64,000 bases of DNA from Xanthomonas campestris pv. phormiicola (GTDB lineage: Bacteria; Pseudomonadota; Gammaproteobacteria; Xanthomonadales; Xanthomonadaceae), in NCBI GenBank assembly GCA_025666215.1, contig CP102593.1, positions 2,369,001 through 2,433,000 of the forward strand, written 5' to 3'. Of the stretch, positions 36,985-44,728 are shown one piece after another. Every line of letters begins with the position of its first letter. Within the stretch, counting starts at the first letter, position 1. Below the pieces are notes generated by a model. It worked only from the letters and a program-made list of their open reading frames with translations. It made no database searches and was not told the DNA's origin. The position numbers were made by a program, and so were the translations under genes.

Positions 36985-37910
36985 GGCTTCATGGCAATCA
37001 ACGACACCACCTCGAAATGCGGCGGCCGCTTCTCGCGGGTCACGGTTTCCAGGCTGGACACGTCCAGCCCGGCCTTGTCCACGAACTTGCGCAGCTCCTT
37101 GGAGGAGAAGCCCAGGTTGACGTGGCCGTAGGCCTGCACCGCGGCCTTGTGTTCGTGGCGGGCGAGGCTGCACAGCAGCAGGCGTCCGCCGCGGCGCAGC
37201 ACCCGCGCCGATTCGGCCACCGCCTGCGCCGGCTTGGCCGCGTAGGTCAGCGCGTGCATCATCACCACCAGGTCGAAGCTGGCGTCGGCGAACGGCAGCG
37301 CGTGCATGTCGCCTTCGCGCACTTCCACGTTGCCGAGCCGGCGCAGGCGTTCGCTGGCTGCGGCCACCACCCGCGCGCTGGTGTCGATGCACACATAGCG
37401 GCGCGCATGCGGGGCCACCAGTTCGGCCAGCACGCCGTCGCCGGAGGCGATGTCGAGCACGTCGCCGGTTTCCAGCAGCGGCAACGCGGTGCGCGCCAGC
37501 GCTTCCCAGGTGCGCCCGGGCGAGTAGTGGCGTTCCATGTCGCCGGCCACCGAGTCGGCCCAGTTCTGGTCGGCGGCGCGGTTGGCCAGCACCGCGGCCA
37601 CGCGCTCGGCGTCCTGGCGCAGCAGCGGATCGTCGCTGCCGGTGCTCAGCGCCAGCCACAGCGCACGCTGCGCCGGGTCCAGCTGCGCCTCGTCGAAGCG
37701 GTAGTAGGCCGACACGCCGGCGCGGCGGTCGCGCACCAGCCCGGCCTCCTTCAGCTTGGCCAGGTGGGTGGACACGCGCGGTTGCGCCAGCCGGGTGATC
37801 GCCGACAGCTCGGCCACGGTCAGTTCTTCCTGCTCCAGCAAGGCCAGCAGGCGCACGCGGGTCGCATCGGCGAACACCTTCAGCCGGGTCGACCAGTCCT
37901 CCAGATCCAT
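36915..37910 (-). CDS. ArsR-family regulator fused to a methyltransferase (SahR-like)
   Basis: This 331-residue fusion has an ArsR winged helix at residues 1-95 ([59 protein letters not shown]). A class I SAM-dependent methyltransferase fold spans about 135-270 (motif [19 protein letters not shown], then CIDTS and [23 protein letters not shown]). No metal-binding cysteine motif is seen, so a metabolite is sensed. Position before metH matches SahR, the S-adenosylhomocysteine-responsive repressor of methionine-cycle genes; binding SAH through the methyltransferase fold is an inference. The last 24 residues ([12 protein letters not shown]...) come from a heptamer repeat and are not family sequence. 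Its stop overlaps the metH start. Confidence 0.9.
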   Translation of the reverse strand: MDLEDWSTRLKVFADATRVRLLALLEQEELTVAELSAITRLAQPRVSTHLAKLKEAGLVRDRRAGVSAYYRFDEAQLDPAQRALWLALSTGSDDPLLRQDAERVAAVLANRAADQNWADSVAGDMERHYSPGRTWEALARTALPLLETGDVLDIASGDGVLAELVAPHARRYVCIDTSARVVAAASERLRRLGNVEVREGDMHALPFADASFDLVVMMHALTYAAKPAQAVAESARVLRRGGRLLLCSLARHEHKAAVQAYGHVNLGFSSKELRKFVDKAGLDVSSLETVTREKRPPHFEVVSLIAMKPGLGTRDSGLGNSQTLHPKKAVR

Positions 37911-37940
37911 AATATCTTCCTATCGCGATATAGAGATATT
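37911..37940 (-). promoter_or_regulatory. Symmetric operator abutting the SahR-like start codon
   Basis: A 30-bp palindrome has perfect core TATCGCGATA (37921-37930) and outer arms AATATCT/AGATATT on the same centre; 12 of 15 base pairs match. It ends at the base before the ATG and includes the ribosome site AGGAAG. The AT-rich stretch is conspicuous in this GC-rich DNA. A repressor bound here would block the regulator-metH operon and possibly the divergent acyl-CoA dehydrogenase gene. Confidence 0.75.
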
Positions 37941-38035
37941 CTGGTCCCGCGGGCGCATCGGGTCAAGTCGTGCACACGCCTGCGTATGGTCTGGGTGGCT
38001 ACAATGGCGCACCAGACAGCCCGGGAGGGTTCTAC

Positions 38036-39184
38036 GTGGATTTCAGCTTTACTGAAGAGCAATTGATGATCCAGGACGTGGCGCGGCGCATCGCCCAGGA
38101 ACGGATCGCGCCGAGCGCCGAGCATCACGACCGCACCGGCGAGTTCCCGCTGGAGAACATCCGCCTGCTCGGCGAGAACGGTTTGATGGGCATCGAGGTG
38201 CCGGAGGAATACGGCGGTGCCGGCATGGATCCGATCGCCTACGTGCTGGCGATGGTCGAGATCGCCGCCGGCGACGCCGCCCATTCCACCATCGTGTCGG
38301 TCAACAACTCGCTGTTCTGCGCCGGCATCCTGAAGAACGGCAACGAGGCGCAGAAGCACAAGTACGTGCGCGCGATCGCCGACGGCAGCCACATCGGCGC
38401 GTTCGCGCTGACCGAGCCGCAGTCCGGCTCCGACGCCACCGCGATGCGCTGCCGCGCCGTCCGCCAGGACGACGGCAGCTTCGTGATCAACGGCAAGAAG
38501 AGCTGGATCACCTCCGGCCCGGTCGCCAAGTACATCGTGCTGTACGCGCTGAGCGAGCCGGAGCAGGGCGCGCGCGGCATCACCGCGTTCGTCGTCGACA
38601 CCGACAAGCCCGGCTTCCACCGCGGCAAGACCGAGCCCAAGCTCGGCATCCGCGCCTCGGCCACCTGCGAGATCGAGTTCCAGGACTACGTGGCGAGCCC
38701 GGACGAGATCCTGGGCGCACCGGGCGAGGGCTTCAAGATCGCGATGAGCGTGCTCGACGCCGGCCGCATCGGCATCGCCTCGCAGGCGATCGGCATCGCC
38801 CGCGCCGCCTACCAGGCCACCCTGGACTACGTGAAGGAGCGCAAGGCGTTCGGCTCGCCGATCGGCGCGTTCCAGATGACCCAGGCCAAGATCGCCGACA
38901 TGAAGTGCAAGCTCGACGCGTCGCTGCTGCTGACGCTGCGCGCGGCATGGCTGAAGGGGCAGGGCAAGCGCTTCACCACCGAGGCCTCGGTGGCCAAGCT
39001 GACCGCGTCCGAGGCGGCGATGTGGATCACCCACCAGGCGGTGCAGATCCATGGCGGCATGGGCTACTCGAAGGAAATGCCGCTGGAGCGCTACTTCCGA
39101 GATGCGAAGATCACCGAGATCTACGAAGGCACCAGCGAGATCCAGCGGCTGGTGATCGCGCGCAACGAGACCGGATTGCGTTGA
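38036..39184 (+). CDS. Acyl-CoA dehydrogenase
   Basis: This 382-residue FAD enzyme performs the alpha-beta oxidation of acyl-CoA (short or branched chains by similarity). It has the family N-terminus DFSFTEEQLMIQDVARRIAQERIAP, ALTEPQSGSDA and KKSWITSGPVA around the flavin, and the C-terminal IHGGMGYSKEMPLERYFRDAKITEIYEGTSEIQRLVIARN with the catalytic Glu. The start is GTG at 38036 after GGGAGGG, giving the correct length; an upstream ATG would add 22 unrelated residues. It is divergent from the SahR-like gene; no other fatty-acid gene is nearby. Confidence 0.95.
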   Translation: MDFSFTEEQLMIQDVARRIAQERIAPSAEHHDRTGEFPLENIRLLGENGLMGIEVPEEYGGAGMDPIAYVLAMVEIAAGDAAHSTIVSVNNSLFCAGILKNGNEAQKHKYVRAIADGSHIGAFALTEPQSGSDATAMRCRAVRQDDGSFVINGKKSWITSGPVAKYIVLYALSEPEQGARGITAFVVDTDKPGFHRGKTEPKLGIRASATCEIEFQDYVASPDEILGAPGEGFKIAMSVLDAGRIGIASQAIGIARAAYQATLDYVKERKAFGSPIGAFQMTQAKIADMKCKLDASLLLTLRAAWLKGQGKRFTTEASVAKLTASEAAMWITHQAVQIHGGMGYSKEMPLERYFRDAKITEIYEGTSEIQRLVIARNETGLR

Positions 39185-39188
39185 ATTC

Positions 39189-39347
39189 GGGACTCGGGAC
39201 CCGGGACCCGGGTCAGAAGGCTGAACTGCAACGAGCGTTCAAAAATGAAGCAACAAAAAAGCGGCCAGATCGGCCGCTTTTTTGCTTTCAGCCCTTAGGC
39301 TTTTCGAGTCCCGAGTCCCGAGTCCCGAGTCCCGAGTCCCGAGTCCC
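39189..39347. repeat. Heptamer inverted-repeat element with unequal arms, copy E
   Basis: The left arm has about three units (GGGACTC, GGGACCC, GGGACCC at 39189-39209). The right arm has six GAGTCCC units (39306-39347). The interior contains the terminator hairpin at 39255-39283. The unequal unit number is the clearest sign in the window that heptamer arrays change length. Confidence 0.83.
39255..39283. terminator. Bidirectional rho-independent terminator
   Basis: A 12-bp perfect stem (AAAAAAGCGGCC/GGCCGCTTTTTT) has a 5-nt loop, with an A-run on one side and a T-run on the other. It lies between the convergent acyl-CoA dehydrogenase and RND permease genes and should stop transcription from both sides. 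It is the best terminator in the window. Confidence 0.92.
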
Positions 39348-39354
39348 GAACACC

Positions 39355-42300
39355 TCACCTGTCCGGCTGATTCCGCGACTGCCCTTCCTGCTGCAGTGCC
39401 GCGTATTCCTTCGATGGCTCGTCCAGCTTGTCGCCGAGCATGCGCCGCACCACCACGAAGAACAGCGGGATGAACAGCACGCCGAACAGGGTGGCGAACA
39501 CCATGCCGCCGATCACGCCGGTGCCGATCGAGTGGCGCGCGTTGGCGCCGGCGCCGGTGGAGATCGCCATCGGCAGCACGCCGAGGATGAACGCGAACGA
39601 GGTCATCAGGATCGGGCGGAAGCGCAAGTGCGCCGCCTCGGTGGCCGCCTCGCGCAGGGTCTTGCCCGCCGCGCGCTGCTCCACCGCGAACTCCACGATC
39701 AGGATCGCGTTCTTCGCCGCCAGGCCGATCACCGTGATCATGCCGATCTTGAAGTAGATGTCGTTCGGCAGGCCGCGCAGCAGCGAGAAGGTGATCGCGC
39801 CGAGCACGCCGATCGGCACCACCAGCAGTACCGAGACCGGGATCGACCAGCTCTCGTACAGCGCCGCCAGGCACAGGAACACCACCACGATCGACAGCAC
39901 CAGCAGCAGCGTGGCGCTGTTGCCGGCGATGATCTCCTGGTAGGACATGCCGCTCCAGTCGAAGCCGAAGCCCGGCGGCAGGTCGTTGTTGACGATCTCC
40001 TCCATCGCGCTCATCGCCTGGCCGGAACTGCCGCCCGGGGCCGGGTTGCCGACCACGTTGACCGCCGAATAGCCGTTGTAGCGGCTCAGCGATGGCGAGC
40101 TGTAGATCCAGTTCGACTTCACCACCGTGCTCAGCGGGATCATCTGCGGCAGGCCGTCGCTGTCGGTGGCGCTGCTGCTGGGCACATAGAAGTTGCGCAG
40201 CGACTCCGGACCGGTGCGGAACGGCGCGTCGGCCTGCATGTTGACGCGCTTGATGCGGCCTTCGTAGAAGAAGTCGTTGACGTACACCGGCGCCAGCATC
40301 ATCTGGATCGACTGGTAGATGTCGCTGACCGACAGGCCCATCGACTGCGCCTGCACGCGGTCCACGCTCAGCTGCAGCTGGGGCGCGTTCTCCAGGCCGT
40401 TGGGGCGTACCCCGGCCAGCGCGTCCTGGCGCGCGGCGGCCTTGCCCAGCAGGATGTTGCGCGCCTGGGTCAGCGCTTCCTCGCCGGCGCCGGTGCGGTC
40501 CTGCAGCCACATGTCGAAGCCGCCGAACTGGCCCAGCCCGTTCACCGTGGGCAGGTTGACCACGAAGATCTGCGCGCCCTTGATGCCGTAGAACATGCCG
40601 TTCAACTGCTGGATCAGGTCGGTGGCGGTGACGTCGCGGTCGGCCCACGGCTTGAGCCGGATGAAGCCCATGCCGACGTTCTCGCCGCGGCCCAGGAAGC
40701 TGAAGCCGGCCACCTGCAGCATGCCTTCCACGGCCTTCTGCTGCTGCAGCACGCCGCGCATCTGCGCGAACACCTCGTTGGTGCGGCCGACCGTGGCGCC
40801 CGGCGGCAACTGCACGATCGCCAGCGCGAAGCCCTGGTCTTCCTCGGGCAGGAAGCTGCCGGGCATGCGCGTGAACAGGAAGCCGCACAGCACCACCAGC
40901 AACGCGAACACCGCCATCCAGCGCGGCGCGCGGCGGATGGTGCCGCCGACCGCGCCGACGTAGCGGTGCGCCAGCTTGTCGTAGTACTTGTTGAAGGTGC
41001 GGTACACCCAGTTCGGGTTCTCGTTGTGGCTGGCCTTCAGGAACGCCGCGCACAGCGCCGGGGTGAAGCTCAGCGCCAGGAACGCCGAGAACGCCATCGC
41101 CATGGCGATGGTGATCGCGAACTGCTTGTAGATCGCGCCGGCCGCGCCGGGCTGCATCGCCGAGGGGATGAACACCGCCGCCAGCACCACGGTGATCGCC
41201 ACCACCGCGCCGGTGATCTGGGTCATCGCCTTCTGCGTGGCCGCCTTCGGCGCCAGGTGCTCTTCGGACATGATGCGTTCGACGTTCTCGATCACCACGA
41301 TCGCGTCGTCGACCACGATGCCGATCGCCAGCACCATCGCGAACAGGGTCAGCTGGTTGATGGTGAAGCCGATCACCCACATGCCCAGGAAGGTGCCCAG
41401 CAGCGCCACCGGGATCACCAGGGTGGGGATGATGGTGGCGCGGAAGTTCTGCAGGAACACCAGCATCACCAGGAACACCAGCACGATCGCCTCGGCCAGG
41501 GTCTTGACCACTTCCTCGATCGAGATCCGCACGAAGGTGGTGCTTTCGTACGGGGTGAACCAGCTCACGCCCTGCGGGAAGCTGGGCTGCAGTTCGTCCA
41601 TCTTGGCCTTGACCGCCTCGGACACGCTCAGCGCGTTGGCGCCGGGCAGCAGCTGGATCGCGAACGCGCCGGTCGGCTTGCCGTTGTACTGGGTGTCGAA
41701 GCCGAAGCTGGTCGGGCCGAACGCGACCCGCGCCACGTCCTTCAGCCGCACCACGCTGCCGTTGCCGTCCGCGCGCAGGATGATGTTCTCGAACTGCTCG
41801 GGCGAGCTGAAGCGGCCTTCGGCGGTGACCGTGGCGGTGAACGACTGCCCGGACGGAGCCGGATCGGAGCCGATCGAGCCGGCCGCGAACTGCACGTTCT
41901 GCGCGCTGATCGCGTTGTACACCTGGCTCGGGGACAGGTGATAGCCCTGCAGCTTTTCCGGGTTCAGCCAGATGTCCATCGCGTATTCGGCGCCGAACTG
42001 CTGGGTGCTGCCGACGCCGGGCACGCGCGAGATCTGCTCCAGCACGCGCGAGCCGACGATGTCGTTGAGCGCGCTGCGGTCGATCGACGGGTTCTCCGAG
42101 CGCAGCGCGATCACGCTGAGGAAGCCGGCGTTGGCCTTGGCCACCACCACGCCCTGCGCGGTCACTTCCGAGGGCAGCCGCGGCGTCGCCAGCGACACCT
42201 TGTTCTGCACCTGCACCTGGGCGATGTCGGCATTGGTGCCGGTCTCGAAGGTCAGGGTGACGGTGGCGGTGCCGCTGGAGGAGGACGAGGAGCTGAAATA

Positions 42301-42528
42301 CAGCAGGTGATCGATGCCGGTCAGCTGCTGCTCGATCACCTGGGTGACCGAGCGTTCGGTGGTGTCGGCGCTGGCGCCGGGGTAGGTCGCGGTGACGGTG
42401 ACCTGCGGCGGCGCGATCGAGGGATAGGATTCGACGCCGAGGTTGAGGATGGCGATCACGCCGCTGAGCGAGATCAGGATCGCCACCACCCAGGCGAAGA
42501 CCGGGTGTTCGATGAAGAACTTAGGCAT
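39355..42528 (-). CDS. RND multidrug efflux permease (AcrB/MexB type)
   Basis: This 1057-residue inner-membrane pump has the HAE1 layout: helix 1 (FAWVVAILISLSGVIAIL), a large periplasmic loop, helices 2-6 with GIVVDDAIVVIENVERIM (the proton-relay Asp pair about 407-408), a second periplasmic loop and the final helices with AAKNAILIVEFA and RPILMTSFAFILGVLP. It captures drugs from the periplasm or membrane and exports them through a tripartite channel. It is 12 bp downstream of the adaptor gene. No outer-membrane channel gene is adjacent; the pump may use a TolC-like protein encoded elsewhere. Confidence 0.95.
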   Translation of the reverse strand: MPKFFIEHPVFAWVVAILISLSGVIAILNLGVESYPSIAPPQVTVTATYPGASADTTERSVTQVIEQQLTGIDHLLYFSSSSSSSGTATVTLTFETGTNADIAQVQVQNKVSLATPRLPSEVTAQGVVVAKANAGFLSVIALRSENPSIDRSALNDIVGSRVLEQISRVPGVGSTQQFGAEYAMDIWLNPEKLQGYHLSPSQVYNAISAQNVQFAAGSIGSDPAPSGQSFTATVTAEGRFSSPEQFENIILRADGNGSVVRLKDVARVAFGPTSFGFDTQYNGKPTGAFAIQLLPGANALSVSEAVKAKMDELQPSFPQGVSWFTPYESTTFVRISIEEVVKTLAEAIVLVFLVMLVFLQNFRATIIPTLVIPVALLGTFLGMWVIGFTINQLTLFAMVLAIGIVVDDAIVVIENVERIMSEEHLAPKAATQKAMTQITGAVVAITVVLAAVFIPSAMQPGAAGAIYKQFAITIAMAMAFSAFLALSFTPALCAAFLKASHNENPNWVYRTFNKYYDKLAHRYVGAVGGTIRRAPRWMAVFALLVVLCGFLFTRMPGSFLPEEDQGFALAIVQLPPGATVGRTNEVFAQMRGVLQQQKAVEGMLQVAGFSFLGRGENVGMGFIRLKPWADRDVTATDLIQQLNGMFYGIKGAQIFVVNLPTVNGLGQFGGFDMWLQDRTGAGEEALTQARNILLGKAAARQDALAGVRPNGLENAPQLQLSVDRVQAQSMGLSVSDIYQSIQMMLAPVYVNDFFYEGRIKRVNMQADAPFRTGPESLRNFYVPSSSATDSDGLPQMIPLSTVVKSNWIYSSPSLSRYNGYSAVNVVGNPAPGGSSGQAMSAMEEIVNNDLPPGFGFDWSGMSYQEIIAGNSATLLLVLSIVVVFLCLAALYESWSIPVSVLLVVPIGVLGAITFSLLRGLPNDIYFKIGMITVIGLAAKNAILIVEFAVEQRAAGKTLREAATEAAHLRFRPILMTSFAFILGVLPMAISTGAGANARHSIGTGVIGGMVFATLFGVLFIPLFFVVVRRMLGDKLDEPSKEYAALQQEGQSRNQPDR

Positions 42529-42540
42529 GGCGGGGGTCCG

Positions 42541-43818
42541 TTACTGCTGCTCGGGCTTGGAATCGGCCGCGGCGGCCGGCGTGTCGCCGCTCGCTGCGCC
42601 CTGCGGTTGGCCGGCGGCCTTGTCCTGCGGCGCGGCGCCAGCGGGCGCCTGGCCCTGCGGCGCGGCGCCGCCCGGGGCCTGGCCCGGTGCGCCCGGGGTC
42701 CACGGGGTGGCCTTGGCCGGCGCGCCTTCCTTGGCCTTCTGCAGGCCGGAGACGATGACCTGGTCGCCGGCGGCCAGGCCCGAGCCGACGATCCACTTGC
42801 CTTCCTGCTGGCCGACCGTGACCACGTCCTTGCGCAGCACCTTGCCGTCCTTGCCGACCACCAGCGCATAGGCGCCCTTGGCGTCGCGCTGGATCGCTTC
42901 CTGCGGGATCAGGTAGGCGTTGTTGCGCTGGCCCAGGTTGGCGGCGAAGCTGACGAACGCGCCGGGCAGCAGCACCCGGTCCGGATTGGGCAGCAGGGCG
43001 CGCAGGGTCACCGAGCCGGTGCTCGGATCGACCGCGGTGTCGGAGAAGTCCAGCGTGCCGGGCTGGGCATAGACGCTGCCGTCGCCGAGCTTGACCTGCA
43101 CGGTCGACTTGCCCGCGTCGTTCAGCGCCACGTTGCCCTGGGCCTGCGCCTGGCGCAGCTGCGCCAGTTCGTCCGAACTCATCGAGAAGTTCACGTACAG
43201 CGGGTCGAGCTGGTCGATCGTGGTCAGCAAGGTGACGTCGCTGCTGCCGACCAGCGCGCCTTCGGTGACCTGCTGCTTGCCGGCGCGGCCGGCGATCGGC
43301 GCGGTGACGGTGGCGTAGCCCAGATTGATGCGTGCGGTGTCCACCGCGGCGCGCGCCTGCTGCACCGAGGCGGCCGAGGTGCGTTCGGTGGCCTCGGCGG
43401 TGTCCAGGTCGGACTTGGACACGTAGGCCTGCGGCGCCAGGCTGCGCGCGCGGGTGGCGGCGACCTTGGCGTTGGCGTAGGTCGCCTCGGCCGCGGCCAG
43501 CTGGCCCTGCGCCGACGCCAGCGAGGCGCGCAGCGGCGCCGGGTCGATCTGGAACAGCGGCTGGCCTTCCTTCACGTCGGTGCCTTCGGTGTACAGGCGC
43601 TTTTCCAGCACCCCGGCCACGCGGGCGCGCACGTCGGCGCTGCGGTAGGCGGACAGGCGCCCGACCATGTCGCGCTGCAACGGCAGCGTCTGCGGCTTGG
43701 CTTCCAGCACGCCCACTTCCGGCGGCGGCATGGCCTGCTGTTCTTCTTGTTTCTTGCAGGACGCCAACACCACCACGACGGCGCAGGCCAGGGCGAGGGA
43801 ACGCAACGGGGAGGTCAT
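42541..43818 (-). CDS. RND efflux periplasmic adaptor lipoprotein
   Basis: This 425-residue membrane-fusion protein has lipobox VVVLASC (Cys21). Family segments are VGVLEAKPQTLPLQRDMVGRLSAYRSADVRARVAGVLEKRLYTEGTDVKEGQPLFQIDP (beta-barrel and lipoyl half), a helical hairpin, and TVTAPIAGRAGKQQVTEGALVG (second lipoyl half). The last 55 residues are a Pro/Gly/Gln/Ala-rich tail not found in AcrA. It overlaps the TetR gene by 4 bp (ATGA) and precedes the permease. Confidence 0.93.
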   Translation of the reverse strand: MTSPLRSLALACAVVVVLASCKKQEEQQAMPPPEVGVLEAKPQTLPLQRDMVGRLSAYRSADVRARVAGVLEKRLYTEGTDVKEGQPLFQIDPAPLRASLASAQGQLAAAEATYANAKVAATRARSLAPQAYVSKSDLDTAEATERTSAASVQQARAAVDTARINLGYATVTAPIAGRAGKQQVTEGALVGSSDVTLLTTIDQLDPLYVNFSMSSDELAQLRQAQAQGNVALNDAGKSTVQVKLGDGSVYAQPGTLDFSDTAVDPSTGSVTLRALLPNPDRVLLPGAFVSFAANLGQRNNAYLIPQEAIQRDAKGAYALVVGKDGKVLRKDVVTVGQQEGKWIVGSGLAAGDQVIVSGLQKAKEGAPAKATPWTPGAPGQAPGGAAPQGQAPAGAAPQDKAAGQPQGAASGDTPAAAADSKPEQQ

Positions 43819-44474
43819 CGGGTGGTACTCCGGTCTGGTATCGAAAACGAAAGGGAAGGGGCAGGTGACGCGGCGAACGCGCGCAGGAAACCGTCGACGG
43901 CGAATTCGGCCCAGGCGCGCTGCGTGGCGGCGTCGCTGCGATGGGCGGTATGGAAGCGTTGGCGCTCGAAATCCATCCCGACGATCATGCTCAACAGCAG
44001 TTCGGCCATGCAGTGCGGATCGTCATGGCGCAGCTGGCCGGCGGCCACCGCCAGTTGCAGGCGTTCGCTCAGGCGCTGCATCAGCGCTTCGGCGCTGTCG
44101 CGGAACAGGCCGCGGACCTGTTCGGGGAAATGCCGCGCTTCGGCCGCGATCAGCTGGCAGCTCTGCAGCATGCTCGGATCGGACAGCTGCTCCAGGTGCT
44201 CGCGGGCGAAGCGCAGCAGGCTGCCGCGCAGTTCGCCCTGCGCCGGAGCCAGGTGCGTGGTGCTCAGTTCCATATGGTCCTGCACCACCCGCTGCAGCAG
44301 GTCCTGCTTGCTGCGGTAGCGGCTGTACAGGGTCTGCTTGGAGCAGCCGGCGCGCGCCGCCACCGCGTCCATGCTCAGGCGCATGCCGGCTTCGGCCAAC
44401 AGTTCGCGCACAGCGGCGTACACGCGCTGATCGCGCGCCTGAGGCAGGCGGGACGGGGCAGGGGAGGCGGTCAT
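43815..44474 (-). CDS. TetR/AcrR-family repressor of the efflux operon
   Basis: This 219-residue regulator has a TetR helix-turn-helix (about 15-60: VYAAVRELLAEAGMRLSMDAVAARAGCSKQTLYSRYRSKQDLL) and a C-terminal ligand domain. It is the first gene of the operon, translationally coupled to the adaptor gene by ATGA. It most likely represses the operon through the palindrome at 44481-44496, 7 bp upstream of its start. In other RND systems the repressor is usually divergent, so a co-transcribed one gives simple autorepression. Confidence 0.92.
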   Translation of the reverse strand: MTASPAPSRLPQARDQRVYAAVRELLAEAGMRLSMDAVAARAGCSKQTLYSRYRSKQDLLQRVVQDHMELSTTHLAPAQGELRGSLLRFAREHLEQLSDPSMLQSCQLIAAEARHFPEQVRGLFRDSAEALMQRLSERLQLAVAAGQLRHDDPHCMAELLLSMIVGMDFERQRFHTAHRSDAATQRAWAEFAVDGFLRAFAASPAPSLSFSIPDRSTTR

Positions 44475-44480
44475 TGAATG

Positions 44481-44496
44481 TGGACTATACCGTCCA
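44481..44496 (-). promoter_or_regulatory. Candidate TetR operator
   Basis: An inverted repeat TGGAC-N6-GTCCA overlaps a -10-like TATAGT (minus strand, 44489-44484), just before the TetR start. The surrounding 250-bp region is shared with the divergent NAD-GDH gene. No strong -35 is visible. Confidence 0.6.
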
Positions 44497-44728
44497 GTTT
44501 AGAATTGGAACAGCCTTGACAGCGCCGCGCCGATCGCGACAGGCCAGGGCAACGGCGACGCTCCGCCGTGGGAAGTTATGCCGGCGTGACGGCGGCGCCC
44601 GCGCGACTTTGCCCGATCTGGCGTGTGCCCGCATCCCCCATCCCGGTTTGCGCCATGCAGCAAGGTAGTTGAACGCGCCACCGGTACAATTCTGGCTTTC
44701 CCAACGAGCATCGTTGTTGCTCCCCGTC

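Noticed and set aside
36922..37659. Long in-frame upstream extension of the metH homocysteine-module gene
   Set aside because: It runs antisense-like through the SahR-like gene in another frame. The ATG at 36918 with a ribosome site and ATGA overlap is the natural start.
37970..38035. An upstream ATG for acyl-CoA dehydrogenase
   Set aside because: It would add 22 residues unlike the family. The GTG at 38036 has a good ribosome site and gives the normal N-terminus.
38905..44319. An 1804-residue open frame on the plus strand across the efflux operon
   Set aside because: It is antisense to three clear genes, is rich in His/Arg/Gln/Ala as expected for shadow frames of GC-rich DNA, and has no domain or start signal.
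44669..44728. A start of NAD-GDH 20 codons upstream of the chosen ATG
   Set aside because: The additional residues have no family look and the region overlaps the likely promoter and leader shared with the TetR gene.
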